The position numbers and the translations under genes were made by a program. A stretch of DNA of 9,706 nucleotides from Rhodospirillaceae bacterium (GTDB lineage: Bacteria; Pseudomonadota; Alphaproteobacteria; Rhodospirillales; Magnetospirillaceae), in the NCBI GenBank assembly GCA_030151865.1, contig JASLCK010000019.1, positions 1 to 9,706 of the forward strand, read 5' to 3'. Each line of letters opens with the position of its first letter. Positions within the stretch are counted from its first letter, which is position 1. This document shows positions 1 to 7,404 of the stretch, in pieces. The notes under the pieces were generated by a model. That model saw only the letters and a list, made by a program, of their open reading frames with translations. It had not been told where the DNA came from and did no database searches.

Positions 1-36
1 ACAACTTCGCATAGAGCCTTAACGGCCTTCGGCGCG

Positions 37-59
37 ATGGTCAGACTGCATCTGACCAT
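37..59. repeat. Perfect inverted repeat in the kdp leader (possible operator or mRNA hairpin)
   Basis: The arms ATGGTCAGA (37-45) and TCTGACCAT (51-59) are exact reverse complements separated by the 5-nt loop CTGCA. In RNA a G-U pair (36/60) could extend the stem. The repeat ends 4 nt before the ribosome binding site GGAGAG (64-69) of the first ORF. No T run follows, so an intrinsic terminator of an upstream gene is unlikely. It could be a dimeric repressor or activator site, or a hairpin in the 5' leader of the kdp mRNA. No convincing -35/-10 pair is visible in the 36 bases before it, so the promoter may lie outside the window. The repeat is directly seen; its role is inference. Confidence 0.55.
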
Positions 60-74
60 TAACCGGAGAGCCAA

Positions 75-158
75 ATGCTCGACGTTGTGTTTGTGGCCGC
101 TTCGTTTGCCCTGTTCGCCGCCTGCGCCCTGTTGGTGCGCGGCTGTGCGCGTGTTTAG
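75..158 (+). CDS. Small single-helix membrane protein upstream of kdpF
   Basis: This ORF has 27 codons. The ATG at 75 is preceded by a good ribosome binding site, GGAGAG (64-69), with 5-nt spacing. The product starts MLDVVFVAASFALFAACALL and ends VRGCARV. It is one hydrophobic helix (about residues 3-21) followed by a short positively charged tail, which suggests an inner-membrane protein with its C-terminus in the cytoplasm. It stops 10 nt before kdpF and is in a different frame, so it is probably co-transcribed with the pump genes. From memory, similar short ORFs with a hydrophobic stretch followed by an Arg/Cys-containing tail occur before kdpF in other proteobacterial kdp operons, but I cannot give a family name. 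Its function is unknown. A role as an extra small Kdp subunit or assembly factor is inference from position. It could also be a leader peptide that affects kdpF translation. Confidence 0.6.
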   Translation: MLDVVFVAASFALFAACALLVRGCARV

Positions 159-168
159 GGGGCACGAT

Positions 169-273
169 ATGAGCGGATCTTACGATCTTCTGGGCCTCGC
201 CTTAGGTGGCGGCCTGACCTTGGGACTGTTCGGCTATTTGCTGATGGTCCTGATCCATCCTGAACGTTTTTAA
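169..273 (+). CDS. kdpF: KdpF, small subunit of the K+-transporting ATPase
   Basis: This 34-residue protein has one membrane helix (about residues 7-29) and ends GYLLMVLIHPERF. That end matches the KdpF pattern of a GYL..-L...E-F tail (E. coli KdpF is 29 aa and ends in a similar way). In E. coli KdpF is a lipid-like peptide that stabilises the KdpABC complex in the membrane. The ATG at 169 follows AGGGG (157-161) at a usable distance. The frame stays open back to an ATG at 37, but that start lies inside the inverted repeat, and the extra residues are Arg/Cys-rich with no KdpF counterpart. The stop codon overlaps the kdpA ribosome binding site, so translation of the two is probably coupled. 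Identity rests on position and the C-terminal motif. Confidence 0.85.
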   Translation: MSGSYDLLGLALGGGLTLGLFGYLLMVLIHPERF

Positions 274-278
274 GGAGG
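272..278 (+). promoter_or_regulatory. Strong ribosome binding site that fixes the kdpA GTG start
   Basis: AAGGAGG is a near-perfect anti-16S match lying 5 nt before GTG at 284. It overlaps the TAA stop of kdpF (271-273). This supports GTG as the kdpA start, because no ATG is present at a suitable distance. Confidence 0.8.
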
Positions 279-283
279 ATGCC

Positions 284-1963
284 GTGGACGCCAATGGCAT
301 TCTTCAAATCGTGCTGTTCGTTGCGGTGCTGCTGGCCCTGACCCCGGTCTTGGGCGGTTATCTGACCCGCGTGTTCGAAGGCAGGATTGCTTTTCTCGGG
401 GCCTTTGAACGGGGCTTCTATCGCCTGTGCGGCATCGATCCCAACCGGGAACAGCATTGGACGGCCTATGCCGGTTCGGTGCTGATGTTCCATCTGGTGA
501 TGCTGCTCAGCTTTTACGCGTTGCTGCGCTTGCAGGCCTATCTGCCGTTCAACCCCGCCGAACAGGGCGCGGTTGCTCCCGATCTGGCCTTCAACACCGC
601 CATCAGCTTTGTCACCAACACCAACTGGCAGAATTACGGCGGCGAAAGCACGCTCAGCTATTTCACCCAGATGATGGGGCTGACGGTGCACAACTTCGTG
701 TCCGCCGCCGCCGGTATCAGCATCGCCATCGCCCTGGTGCGCGGCTTTGCCCGGCGTTCGGCCAAGACCATTGGCAATTTCTATGTGGATCTGACCCGCA
801 CCACCCTTTATGTGCTGCTGCCGATCTGCATCGTCGCCGCCCTGGTCCTGGTGTGGCAGGGCGTGCCGCAAAACCTGAACCCCTATGTCACCGCCACCAC
901 GTTGGAAGGCGGGCAGCAGGTGATCGCCCAGGGGCCGGTGGCCAGCCAGATGATCATCAAGCATCTGGGGACCAACGGTGGCGGGTTCTTTAACGCCAAC
1001 GCCGCCCATCCTTACGAAAACCCCAACGGCATCACCAACTTCATTCATATGCTGTCGATCCTGGCGATCGGCGCGGCCCTGACCAACACCTTTGGCCGTA
1101 TGGTGGGCGACACCCGCCAGGGCTGGACCATCCTGGGCGCCATGATGGCGTTGTTCATCGCTGGCGCGTTCCTTTGCTATTGGGCCGAAGCCCAAGGCAA
1201 TCCGGCCCTGGATGGGCTGATGAACCTGGAAGGCAAGGAAACCCGCTTCGGCATTGCGTCCACCGCTTTGTTTGCGGTGGTGACCACCATCAGTTCCTGC
1301 GGGGCGGTCAACGCCATGCATGACAGCCTTTTGCCGCTGGCTGGCATGATCCCGATGATCAACATGATGTTGGGCGAGGTGATCATCGGCGGCGTCGGGT
1401 CGGGTCTGTACGGCATGCTGGTGTTCGTGCTGATCGCGGTCTTCATCGCCGGTCTGATGGTCGGGCGCACGCCCGAATATCTGGGCAAGAAGATCGATGC
1501 CCGCGAAATGAAACTGGCGGTCATCGTCATCCTGGGCACACCGTTCGCGGTGCTGGTTCTGGGTGGTCTGGCGATGGTGCTGCCGGTGGGGCAGGCGGGT
1601 ATTGCCGCTGCTGGTCCGCACGGCCTGTCCGAAGTGCTCTACGCCTTTATCTCGACGGCCAACAACAATGGCTCGGCCTTTGGCGGGCTGTCGGGCAACA
1701 CCCTGTTCTATAACAGCATGCTGGGTCTGGCGATGATGATCGGGCGCTTTGTCACCCTGATCCCGGTTCTCGCCATCGCCGGTTCGGTTGCGGGCAAGAA
1801 GACCATTCCCCCGTCGGCAGGCACGTTCCCCACCCATGGCTGGCTGTTCGCCGCCTTGCTGGTGGGGGTGATCCTGGTGGTGGGCGGTTTGACCTACTTC
1901 CCCGTTCTCGCCCTGGGTCCGGTGGTGGAACACCTGGCTCTGTCGGCCGGTACGCTGTTCTAA
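284..1963 (+). CDS. kdpA: KdpA, potassium-binding and translocating subunit of the Kdp ATPase
   Basis: KdpA is the inner-membrane subunit that selects and conducts K+ in the KdpFABC pump. It belongs to the superfamily of K+ transporters built from four channel-like repeats. The 559-residue length matches E. coli KdpA (557), and the protein is hydrophobic throughout. All four selectivity-filter regions are present: TNTNWQNYGG (111-120), GTNGGGFFNANAAHP (229-243), TTISSCGAVNAMHD (334-347) and STANNNGSAFGGLSG (457-471). Q116 and G232 fall at the same numbers as the residues known to affect K+ binding and selectivity in E. coli; G340 and G463 appear to be the equivalents in the third and fourth repeats. 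Translation starts at GTG behind a strong ribosome binding site. kdpB begins 10 nt after the stop, consistent with one operon. There is no sign of truncation or frameshift. Confidence 0.98.
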   Translation: MDANGILQIVLFVAVLLALTPVLGGYLTRVFEGRIAFLGAFERGFYRLCGIDPNREQHWTAYAGSVLMFHLVMLLSFYALLRLQAYLPFNPAEQGAVAPDLAFNTAISFVTNTNWQNYGGESTLSYFTQMMGLTVHNFVSAAAGISIAIALVRGFARRSAKTIGNFYVDLTRTTLYVLLPICIVAALVLVWQGVPQNLNPYVTATTLEGGQQVIAQGPVASQMIIKHLGTNGGGFFNANAAHPYENPNGITNFIHMLSILAIGAALTNTFGRMVGDTRQGWTILGAMMALFIAGAFLCYWAEAQGNPALDGLMNLEGKETRFGIASTALFAVVTTISSCGAVNAMHDSLLPLAGMIPMINMMLGEVIIGGVGSGLYGMLVFVLIAVFIAGLMVGRTPEYLGKKIDAREMKLAVIVILGTPFAVLVLGGLAMVLPVGQAGIAAAGPHGLSEVLYAFISTANNNGSAFGGLSGNTLFYNSMLGLAMMIGRFVTLIPVLAIAGSVAGKKTIPPSAGTFPTHGWLFAALLVGVILVVGGLTYFPVLALGPVVEHLALSAGTLF

Positions 1964-1973
1964 GGAGACTTCC

Positions 1974-4061
1974 ATGACTGTGCATCGTCCCCAGGCCTTA
2001 TCCCTGTTCAATGGGATAATCCTGGCCCAGGCGGCCAAGGATGCGGTGATCAAGCTTGATCCGCGCCAATTGGTCCGCAACCCGGTGATGTTCGTAACCG
2101 CATTGGTGGCCGCCCTGGCCACCGTGCTGACCCTGCGCGATGCTGCCCATGGCGGCGCGTTGGTGGGGGTGATGGGCCAGATTACCCTCTGGCTGTGGTT
2201 TACCGTCCTGTTCGCCAACTTTGCCGAAGCCATCGCCGAAGGGCGCGGCAAGGCTCAGGCGGCCAGCCTGCGCAAAACCAAGGCGGAAGCCATGGCCAAG
2301 CGGGTCGGCACCCTGGATGGATTTGATCCCAGCATGATCCCGGCGTCCAAGCTGCGGGCTGGCGATCTGGTGCTGTGCGAGGCGGGCGACACCATCCCCG
2401 GTGACGGCGACGTCGAAGCCGGCATCGCCACCGTCGATGAAAGCGCCATCACAGGCGAATCCGCCCCGGTGATCCGCGAATCCGGCGGGGACCGTTCGGC
2501 GGTAACGGGCGGCACCCGCGTGGTGTCCGACCGCATCATCGTGCGCATCACCGCCAATCCTGGCGAAACCTTTCTGGACCGCATGATTGCCCTGGTCGAA
2601 GGGGCCAAGCGCCAGAAGACCCCCAACGAGATCGCCCTGTCGATCCTGCTGGTGGGCATGACCCTGATCTTCCTGATCGTGGTCGGCACGCTGCCCGCCT
2701 GGGCGTCGTGGTCGGGCACGGTGATCCCGGTGGTGTTCCTGGTCGCCCTGTTCGTCACCCTGATCCCCACCACCATCGGCGGCCTGTTGTCGGCCATCGG
2801 TATTGCGGGCATGGATCGTCTGGTTAAGTTCAACGTCATCGCTAAGTCTGGCCGTGCCGTTGAAGCGGCGGGCGATATCGACGTGCTGCTGCTGGACAAG
2901 ACCGGCACCATCACCTTGGGGGCCCGTCAGGCTTCGGAATTCCTGGCGCTTTCGGGCATCAACGAACGCGATCTGGCCGAAGCTGCCTTTCTGTCGTCGC
3001 TGGCCGACGATACCCCCGAAGGCAAGTCTATCGTTGCTCTGGCAAAAAGCCGTTTCGGCCTGAACGAGCCCGAGCGCGACGGGTTGAGCTTCGTGCCTTT
3101 CACCGCCCAGACCCGCATGAGCGGCGTCAATATCAGCCGTGGCAATTGGGGCGGCGTGATGATGGCGGTCAGCGAAATCCGCAAGGGTGCGGTGGACGCC
3201 ATCGTCAAATATGTGGCCGACAAGACCAACACCACGCCGGGCGGTATCCCGCGCGAACTGACCGGGTTGGTGGAACGGGTCGCCAAGTCGGGCGGTACGC
3301 CGCTGGTGGTAGCCCGCGACGGCCAGCCGCTGGGGGTGATCCATCTGAAGGACATCGTCAAGCCGGGCATCCGCGAACGGTTCGCCACCTTGCGTCAGAT
3401 GGGCATCCGCACGGTGATGATCACCGGCGACAATCCCCTGACGGCGGCGGCGATCGCGGCGGAAGCCGGGGTGGATGACTTCCTGGCCGAAGCGACGCCG
3501 GAAAAGAAGCTGGAACTGATCCGCCAGGAACAGCAGGGCGGTCGGCTGGTCGCCATGTGCGGTGACGGCTCCAACGATGCCCCGGCCTTGGCCCAGGCGG
3601 ATGTCGGCGTCGCCATGAACACCGGCACCCAGGCGGCGCGTGAAGCGGGCAATATGGTGGACCTGGAAAGCGATCCCACCAAGCTGATCGAGATCGTCAT
3701 GATCGGCAAGCAACTGCTGATGAGCCGGGGCGCGTTGACCACGTTCTCGATTGCCAACGATGTGGCGAAGTACTTCGCCATCATTCCGGCCCTGTTCATC
3801 GCCAGCTATCCCCAGCTTCAGGCGCTGAACGTGATGGGCTTGACCAGTCCGCAATCGGCCATCTTGTCGGCGATCATCTTCAATGCGCTGATCATCATCG
3901 CCCTGATACCGCTGGCCTTGAAGGGCGTGCGTTATCGCCCGGCCCCGGCGGAAGTGCTGCTGAAACATAACCTGCTGGTGTATGGCCTGGGCGGTCTGGT
4001 GGCCCCCTTCATCGGCATCAAGGCGATCGACATGCTTGTCGCCGCCCTTGGTCTGGCCTGA
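1974..4061 (+). CDS. kdpB: KdpB, catalytic P-type ATPase subunit of the Kdp K+ pump
   Basis: KdpB hydrolyses ATP through a phospho-aspartate intermediate and drives K+ uptake through KdpA. The P-type ATPase motifs occur in order: TGES (160-163) in the actuator domain, IPTTIGG (264-270) in the membrane, DKTGTIT (308-314) with phosphorylated D308, FTAQTRMSG (376-384) and RKGAVDA (403-409) in the nucleotide domain, TGDN (484-487) and GDGSNDAPAL (530-539). D596 and K599 in NDVAKY correspond to the conserved Asp/Lys pair of the fifth membrane helix. S163 matches the Ser whose phosphorylation inhibits the E. coli pump. The protein has 695 residues against 682 in E. coli. Most of the difference is about 10 extra residues between F376 and K404. 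The hinge motif reads GDGSND where GDGTND is usual, a mild change. The ATG at 1974 follows AAGGAG (1962-1967). Confidence 0.98.
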   Translation: MTVHRPQALSLFNGIILAQAAKDAVIKLDPRQLVRNPVMFVTALVAALATVLTLRDAAHGGALVGVMGQITLWLWFTVLFANFAEAIAEGRGKAQAASLRKTKAEAMAKRVGTLDGFDPSMIPASKLRAGDLVLCEAGDTIPGDGDVEAGIATVDESAITGESAPVIRESGGDRSAVTGGTRVVSDRIIVRITANPGETFLDRMIALVEGAKRQKTPNEIALSILLVGMTLIFLIVVGTLPAWASWSGTVIPVVFLVALFVTLIPTTIGGLLSAIGIAGMDRLVKFNVIAKSGRAVEAAGDIDVLLLDKTGTITLGARQASEFLALSGINERDLAEAAFLSSLADDTPEGKSIVALAKSRFGLNEPERDGLSFVPFTAQTRMSGVNISRGNWGGVMMAVSEIRKGAVDAIVKYVADKTNTTPGGIPRELTGLVERVAKSGGTPLVVARDGQPLGVIHLKDIVKPGIRERFATLRQMGIRTVMITGDNPLTAAAIAAEAGVDDFLAEATPEKKLELIRQEQQGGRLVAMCGDGSNDAPALAQADVGVAMNTGTQAAREAGNMVDLESDPTKLIEIVMIGKQLLMSRGALTTFSIANDVAKYFAIIPALFIASYPQLQALNVMGLTSPQSAILSAIIFNALIIIALIPLALKGVRYRPAPAEVLLKHNLLVYGLGGLVAPFIGIKAIDMLVAALGLA

Positions 4062-4073
4062 CGGAGAGCAATT

Positions 4074-4688
4074 ATGGTGAAGGAACTTCGCCCCGCTTTA
4101 CTGGTTCTGGTGGTGTTGAGCGTCATCACCGGGCTGATTTATCCCCTGGCCGTCACCGGGATTGCCCAACTGACCTTCCCCAAGCAGGCCAATGGCAGCC
4201 TGGTGGAAAAGGGCGGTCATGTGGTGGGATCGTCGCTGATCGGGCAGAACTTTACTCAGCCCGGCTATTTCTGGGGCCGCCCGTCGGCCACCACGGCGGC
4301 TGATCCCGACGATGCCACCAAGAGCGTGGCCGCGCCTTACAACGCGTCCAACTCGGCGGGCAGCAATCTTGCCCCCAGCGCTAAGGCCCAGGCCGACGCG
4401 GTGGCGGAACGGGCTGGTGCGTTGAAAGCCGCCAATCCCGACGAGATCGACCCGCCGCCTGCCGACCTGTTGACGGCGTCGGGTTCGGGGTTGGACCCGG
4501 AAATCTCGCCGACCACCGCCATGTGGCAGGCCAAGCGGGTTGCCGCCAACCGTCGCGCTCCCTTGGAAGAGGTGCGCAAGCTGGTGGCCGCCCACACCAA
4601 GGGCCGCGATCTGGGGGTGTTGGGGGAACCGCGCGTCAATGTGTTGGAACTGAACATGGCGCTCGATGAACGTTGGCCCCTGAAATAG
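4074..4688 (+). CDS. kdpC: KdpC, accessory subunit of the Kdp K+ ATPase
   Basis: KdpC is a single-span inner-membrane protein whose soluble domain faces the periplasm. It is required for assembly and high-affinity function of KdpFABC. The 204-residue product has one N-terminal hydrophobic helix (about residues 8-34). Family motifs follow: GSSLIGQNF (52-60), YFWGRPSA (65-72), YNASNSAGSNLAPS (89-102) and PADLLTASGSGLDPEIS (129-145). E. coli KdpC is 190 aa, so the length is normal. The ATG at 4074 follows GGAGAG (4063-4068), and the gene starts 12 nt after the kdpB stop. A 25-nt gap separates it from kdpD. Confidence 0.96.
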   Translation: MVKELRPALLVLVVLSVITGLIYPLAVTGIAQLTFPKQANGSLVEKGGHVVGSSLIGQNFTQPGYFWGRPSATTAADPDDATKSVAAPYNASNSAGSNLAPSAKAQADAVAERAGALKAANPDEIDPPPADLLTASGSGLDPEISPTTAMWQAKRVAANRRAPLEEVRKLVAAHTKGRDLGVLGEPRVNVLELNMALDERWPLK

Positions 4689-4713
4689 TGCTTTTAAGGT
4701 AAACTGATCCGCG

Positions 4714-7398
4714 ATGAGCCAAGACGACTATCGCCCATCGCCCGAAGCCCTTCTTGCCGAAGCCCGGCGGGAAGGGCGTGGGCGTTTGAAGATCTTTCTA
4801 GGCGCCGCCCCCGGCGTCGGGAAGACCTATGCCATGCTGCAAGCCGCCCATGACCGTCTGCGTGACGGTATCGACCTGGTGGCGGGCGTGATCGAAACCC
4901 ATGGCCGACGCGAGACCGAAGCCCTGGTTAAGGGCCTGGAACTGGTGCCCTATCAGCAGGTGGATTATCGCGGCAAACCGTTCCGCGAGATGGACCTGGA
5001 CGCGCTGTTGGCGCGCAAGCCTGCTCTGGCCTTGGTTGACGAGTTAGCCCATACCAACGTTCCGGGCTCGCGCCATGTCAAGCGCTGGCAGGATGTCGAG
5101 GAAATTCTGGCGGCGGGCATTGATGTCTACGCCACCTTGAACATTCAGCATCTGGATTCGTTAAACGATATCGTCGAACAGATTTCCGGCGTCAAAGTGC
5201 GCGAAACCTTGCCCGACGGCGTGCTGGCCGGGGCCGACGAGATCGAACTGATCGACCTGCCGCCCGATGATCTGATCAAGCGTCTGAAGGAAGGCAAGGT
5301 CTATGTGCCGGAACAGGCGCGGCGTGCCATCGGCAGTTTCTTTTCGCCCGGCAATCTGACGGCGCTGCGGGAAATGGCGTTAAGCCATGCCGCCGAGCGG
5401 GTCGATCGCCAGATGATCGATTACATGCGGGCGCATGCCATTTCCGGCCCCTGGCCTGCCCGCGAACGGCTGATGGTCTGCATCGATGATCGCAGCGATT
5501 CGGAAAAGCTGGTGCGTGTCACCAAGCGGGCGGCGGAACGGCGCGGTGCGGCTTGGGTGGCGGTGACGGTGGAAACCACCGCGTCGGCTACCCAATCCGA
5601 CGAGGATAAAGACCATATCGCCTCGGCCATGCGCTTGGCGGCGCAGTTGGGTGGCGAAACCGTTACCTTGCAGGGCGAGGACGTGGTGGAAAGCCTGCTG
5701 TCCTTTGCCCGTGAACGCAACGTCACCCAATTGGTGGTGGGCCGTGCCCGCCGCAAGACCGGATGGCGTGGCGCCAGCGTGTCGGACAGCCTGATCACTC
5801 AGGCTGGCGATATCGCGGTGCTGGTGGTCGGCGGTGAAGCGCCCGTCAAACCGGTATTGTCGCGGGTCAAGAAAGCGGTGCCCACCGATTGGTTGGGGTT
5901 GATCTTTGCGGTCTTTGTCACCGGGGCGGCGACCGGGCTGGGCTTTGTCATCGATCTGTGGCTGCCGGTCGCCAGCATCTCGGTTGACTATCTGTTGGGG
6001 GTGATGGTCGTCGCCATGCGGGCCGGGCTTCAACCCGCCATCATCGCGTCCCTCGGTAGCTTCTTCTGCTTCAATTTCTTCTTTACCGAACCGCGCTGGA
6101 GCTTTGCGGTCACCGATACCCAGAACCTGTTGACCCTGGTGTTCTTTCTGATTGCCGCAGTCATTGTGTCCAACATGGCCAGCCGTTTGCGCACCCAGGT
6201 TCAGGCCACCCGCGAAAGTGCCAGGCGTACTGCCAATCTTTATGATTTCGGGCGCAAGGTGACGGCGGCGGCGACTCAGGATGACGTGCTGTGGGCAGTG
6301 GTGCATCACGTGGCGGCGACCATTCAGGGCAAGTCGCTGGTGCTGTTGCCATCCGAACAGGGGCTGGTGATCGCCGCAGGCTATCCGCCGGAAGATCAGT
6401 TGGACGACAAATCCGCCGCCGCTGCCGAATGGGCCTGGAGCCACGGCAAGATGGCTGGGCGCGGGTCGGCGACCTTGCCCGCGTCGCTGTGGCTGTTCCT
6501 GCCGTTGAAGACCGCCCGCTCCTCGGTCGGCGTGGTCGGCGTGCAGATGAGCGAAGACGCCGATTTGCCCAGCCCAGATCAGATGCGGCTGTTGGAAACC
6601 CTGGCCGATCAGGCGGCAGTCGCCATCGAACGTACCACCCTGGTGGCCGACATCGAAACCGCCCGCGTCGCCACCGAACGCGAACGGTTGCGCTCGGCCC
6701 TGTTGTCGTCCTTGTCCCACGATCTGCGGACGCCCTTGGTATCGATCATGGGGGCGGCGTCCAGTCTGATCAGCTATGACGACGCCCTGGACAGCGAGGC
6801 TCGGCGCGATCTGGCCCAAACCGTTCAGGACGAGGCCGAACGGCTGAACCGTTTTGTGCAAAACCTGCTGGACATGACCCGGCTGGGATCGGGGGCCTTG
6901 AAGCCCCGCGTCGATTGGGCCGATCTGGGCGATATCGTCGGGGCTGCCGCTAACCGCGCCAAGCGTCTGGCGCGCCGTCATCAGATCAAGGTGGAAATCG
7001 CCCCCGACATGCCGCTGCTGTGCGTCGATGCGGTGTTGATGGAACAGATGTTCTTCAATCTTTTGGACAATGCCTGCAAATACGCCCCCAAGGACACCCT
7101 GGTGAAGGTGTGGGCGCGTCGGCGCGACGACCATATCATCATCGAGGTGACCGACCAGGGGCCGGGTATCCCGCCCGAGGACCGGGAAAAGGTCTTCGAC
7201 ATGTTCTATCGCGTCAATCTGGCCGACAGCCAGCCCGCCGGGACAGGCCTGGGATTGGCGATCTGCCGCGGCATCATCGAGGCGCACGGCGGCACCATCG
7301 CGGCCGAGGCGGGGCTGCATGGGGTGGGGACCGCCATTGTCATCCGTCTGCCCCTGCCGCCGACCCTTGACCTGGACCAAGCTGAAGGCGAAGCTTGA
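4714..7398 (+). CDS. kdpD: KdpD, membrane sensor histidine kinase for K+ limitation
   Basis: KdpD senses K+ or turgor stress, autophosphorylates, passes the phosphate to KdpE and also dephosphorylates it. The 894-residue length equals that of E. coli KdpD. The N-terminal KdpD domain carries Walker A GAAPGVGKT (30-38) and a Walker B-like LVDELAHTN (107-115). A universal-stress-protein-like domain spans about 251-373. Four membrane helices lie at roughly 393-413, 417-437, 439-458 and 472-490, followed by an Arg-rich stretch (491-505). A GAF-like domain covers about 505-640. The kinase core has H-box SLSHDLRTP with H669, N-box NLLDNACKY (782-790), DQGPGIP (814-820), VFDMFYR (827-833) and GTGLGLAI (843-850). 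All catalytic motifs are intact. The ribosome binding site is weak: TAAGGT (4695-4700) is 13 nt from the ATG. This fits the lower output expected of a regulator compared with the pump subunits. Confidence 0.97.
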   Translation: MSQDDYRPSPEALLAEARREGRGRLKIFLGAAPGVGKTYAMLQAAHDRLRDGIDLVAGVIETHGRRETEALVKGLELVPYQQVDYRGKPFREMDLDALLARKPALALVDELAHTNVPGSRHVKRWQDVEEILAAGIDVYATLNIQHLDSLNDIVEQISGVKVRETLPDGVLAGADEIELIDLPPDDLIKRLKEGKVYVPEQARRAIGSFFSPGNLTALREMALSHAAERVDRQMIDYMRAHAISGPWPARERLMVCIDDRSDSEKLVRVTKRAAERRGAAWVAVTVETTASATQSDEDKDHIASAMRLAAQLGGETVTLQGEDVVESLLSFARERNVTQLVVGRARRKTGWRGASVSDSLITQAGDIAVLVVGGEAPVKPVLSRVKKAVPTDWLGLIFAVFVTGAATGLGFVIDLWLPVASISVDYLLGVMVVAMRAGLQPAIIASLGSFFCFNFFFTEPRWSFAVTDTQNLLTLVFFLIAAVIVSNMASRLRTQVQATRESARRTANLYDFGRKVTAAATQDDVLWAVVHHVAATIQGKSLVLLPSEQGLVIAAGYPPEDQLDDKSAAAAEWAWSHGKMAGRGSATLPASLWLFLPLKTARSSVGVVGVQMSEDADLPSPDQMRLLETLADQAAVAIERTTLVADIETARVATERERLRSALLSSLSHDLRTPLVSIMGAASSLISYDDALDSEARRDLAQTVQDEAERLNRFVQNLLDMTRLGSGALKPRVDWADLGDIVGAAANRAKRLARRHQIKVEIAPDMPLLCVDAVLMEQMFFNLLDNACKYAPKDTLVKVWARRRDDHIIIEVTDQGPGIPPEDREKVFDMFYRVNLADSQPAGTGLGLAICRGIIEAHGGTIAAEAGLHGVGTAIVIRLPLPPTLDLDQAEGEA

Positions 7399-7404
7399 AC
7401 CATC

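Noticed and set aside
37..168. N-terminal extension of kdpF to an ATG at 37
   Set aside because: The start lies in the inverted repeat without a ribosome binding site, the added residues do not resemble KdpF, and another small ORF with its own ribosome binding site occupies this stretch in a different frame.
155..2251. Long minus-strand open frame (698 codons) opposite kdpF, kdpA and the start of kdpB
   Set aside because: It lies wholly antisense to clearly conserved genes, is rich in His, Gln, Arg and Gly as expected from a shadow of high-GC codons, and has no recognisable domain.
1998..3968. Long minus-strand open frame (656 codons) opposite kdpB
   Set aside because: It has the same low-complexity His/Gln/Asp/Arg composition as the other antisense frames and mirrors the codon bias of kdpB.
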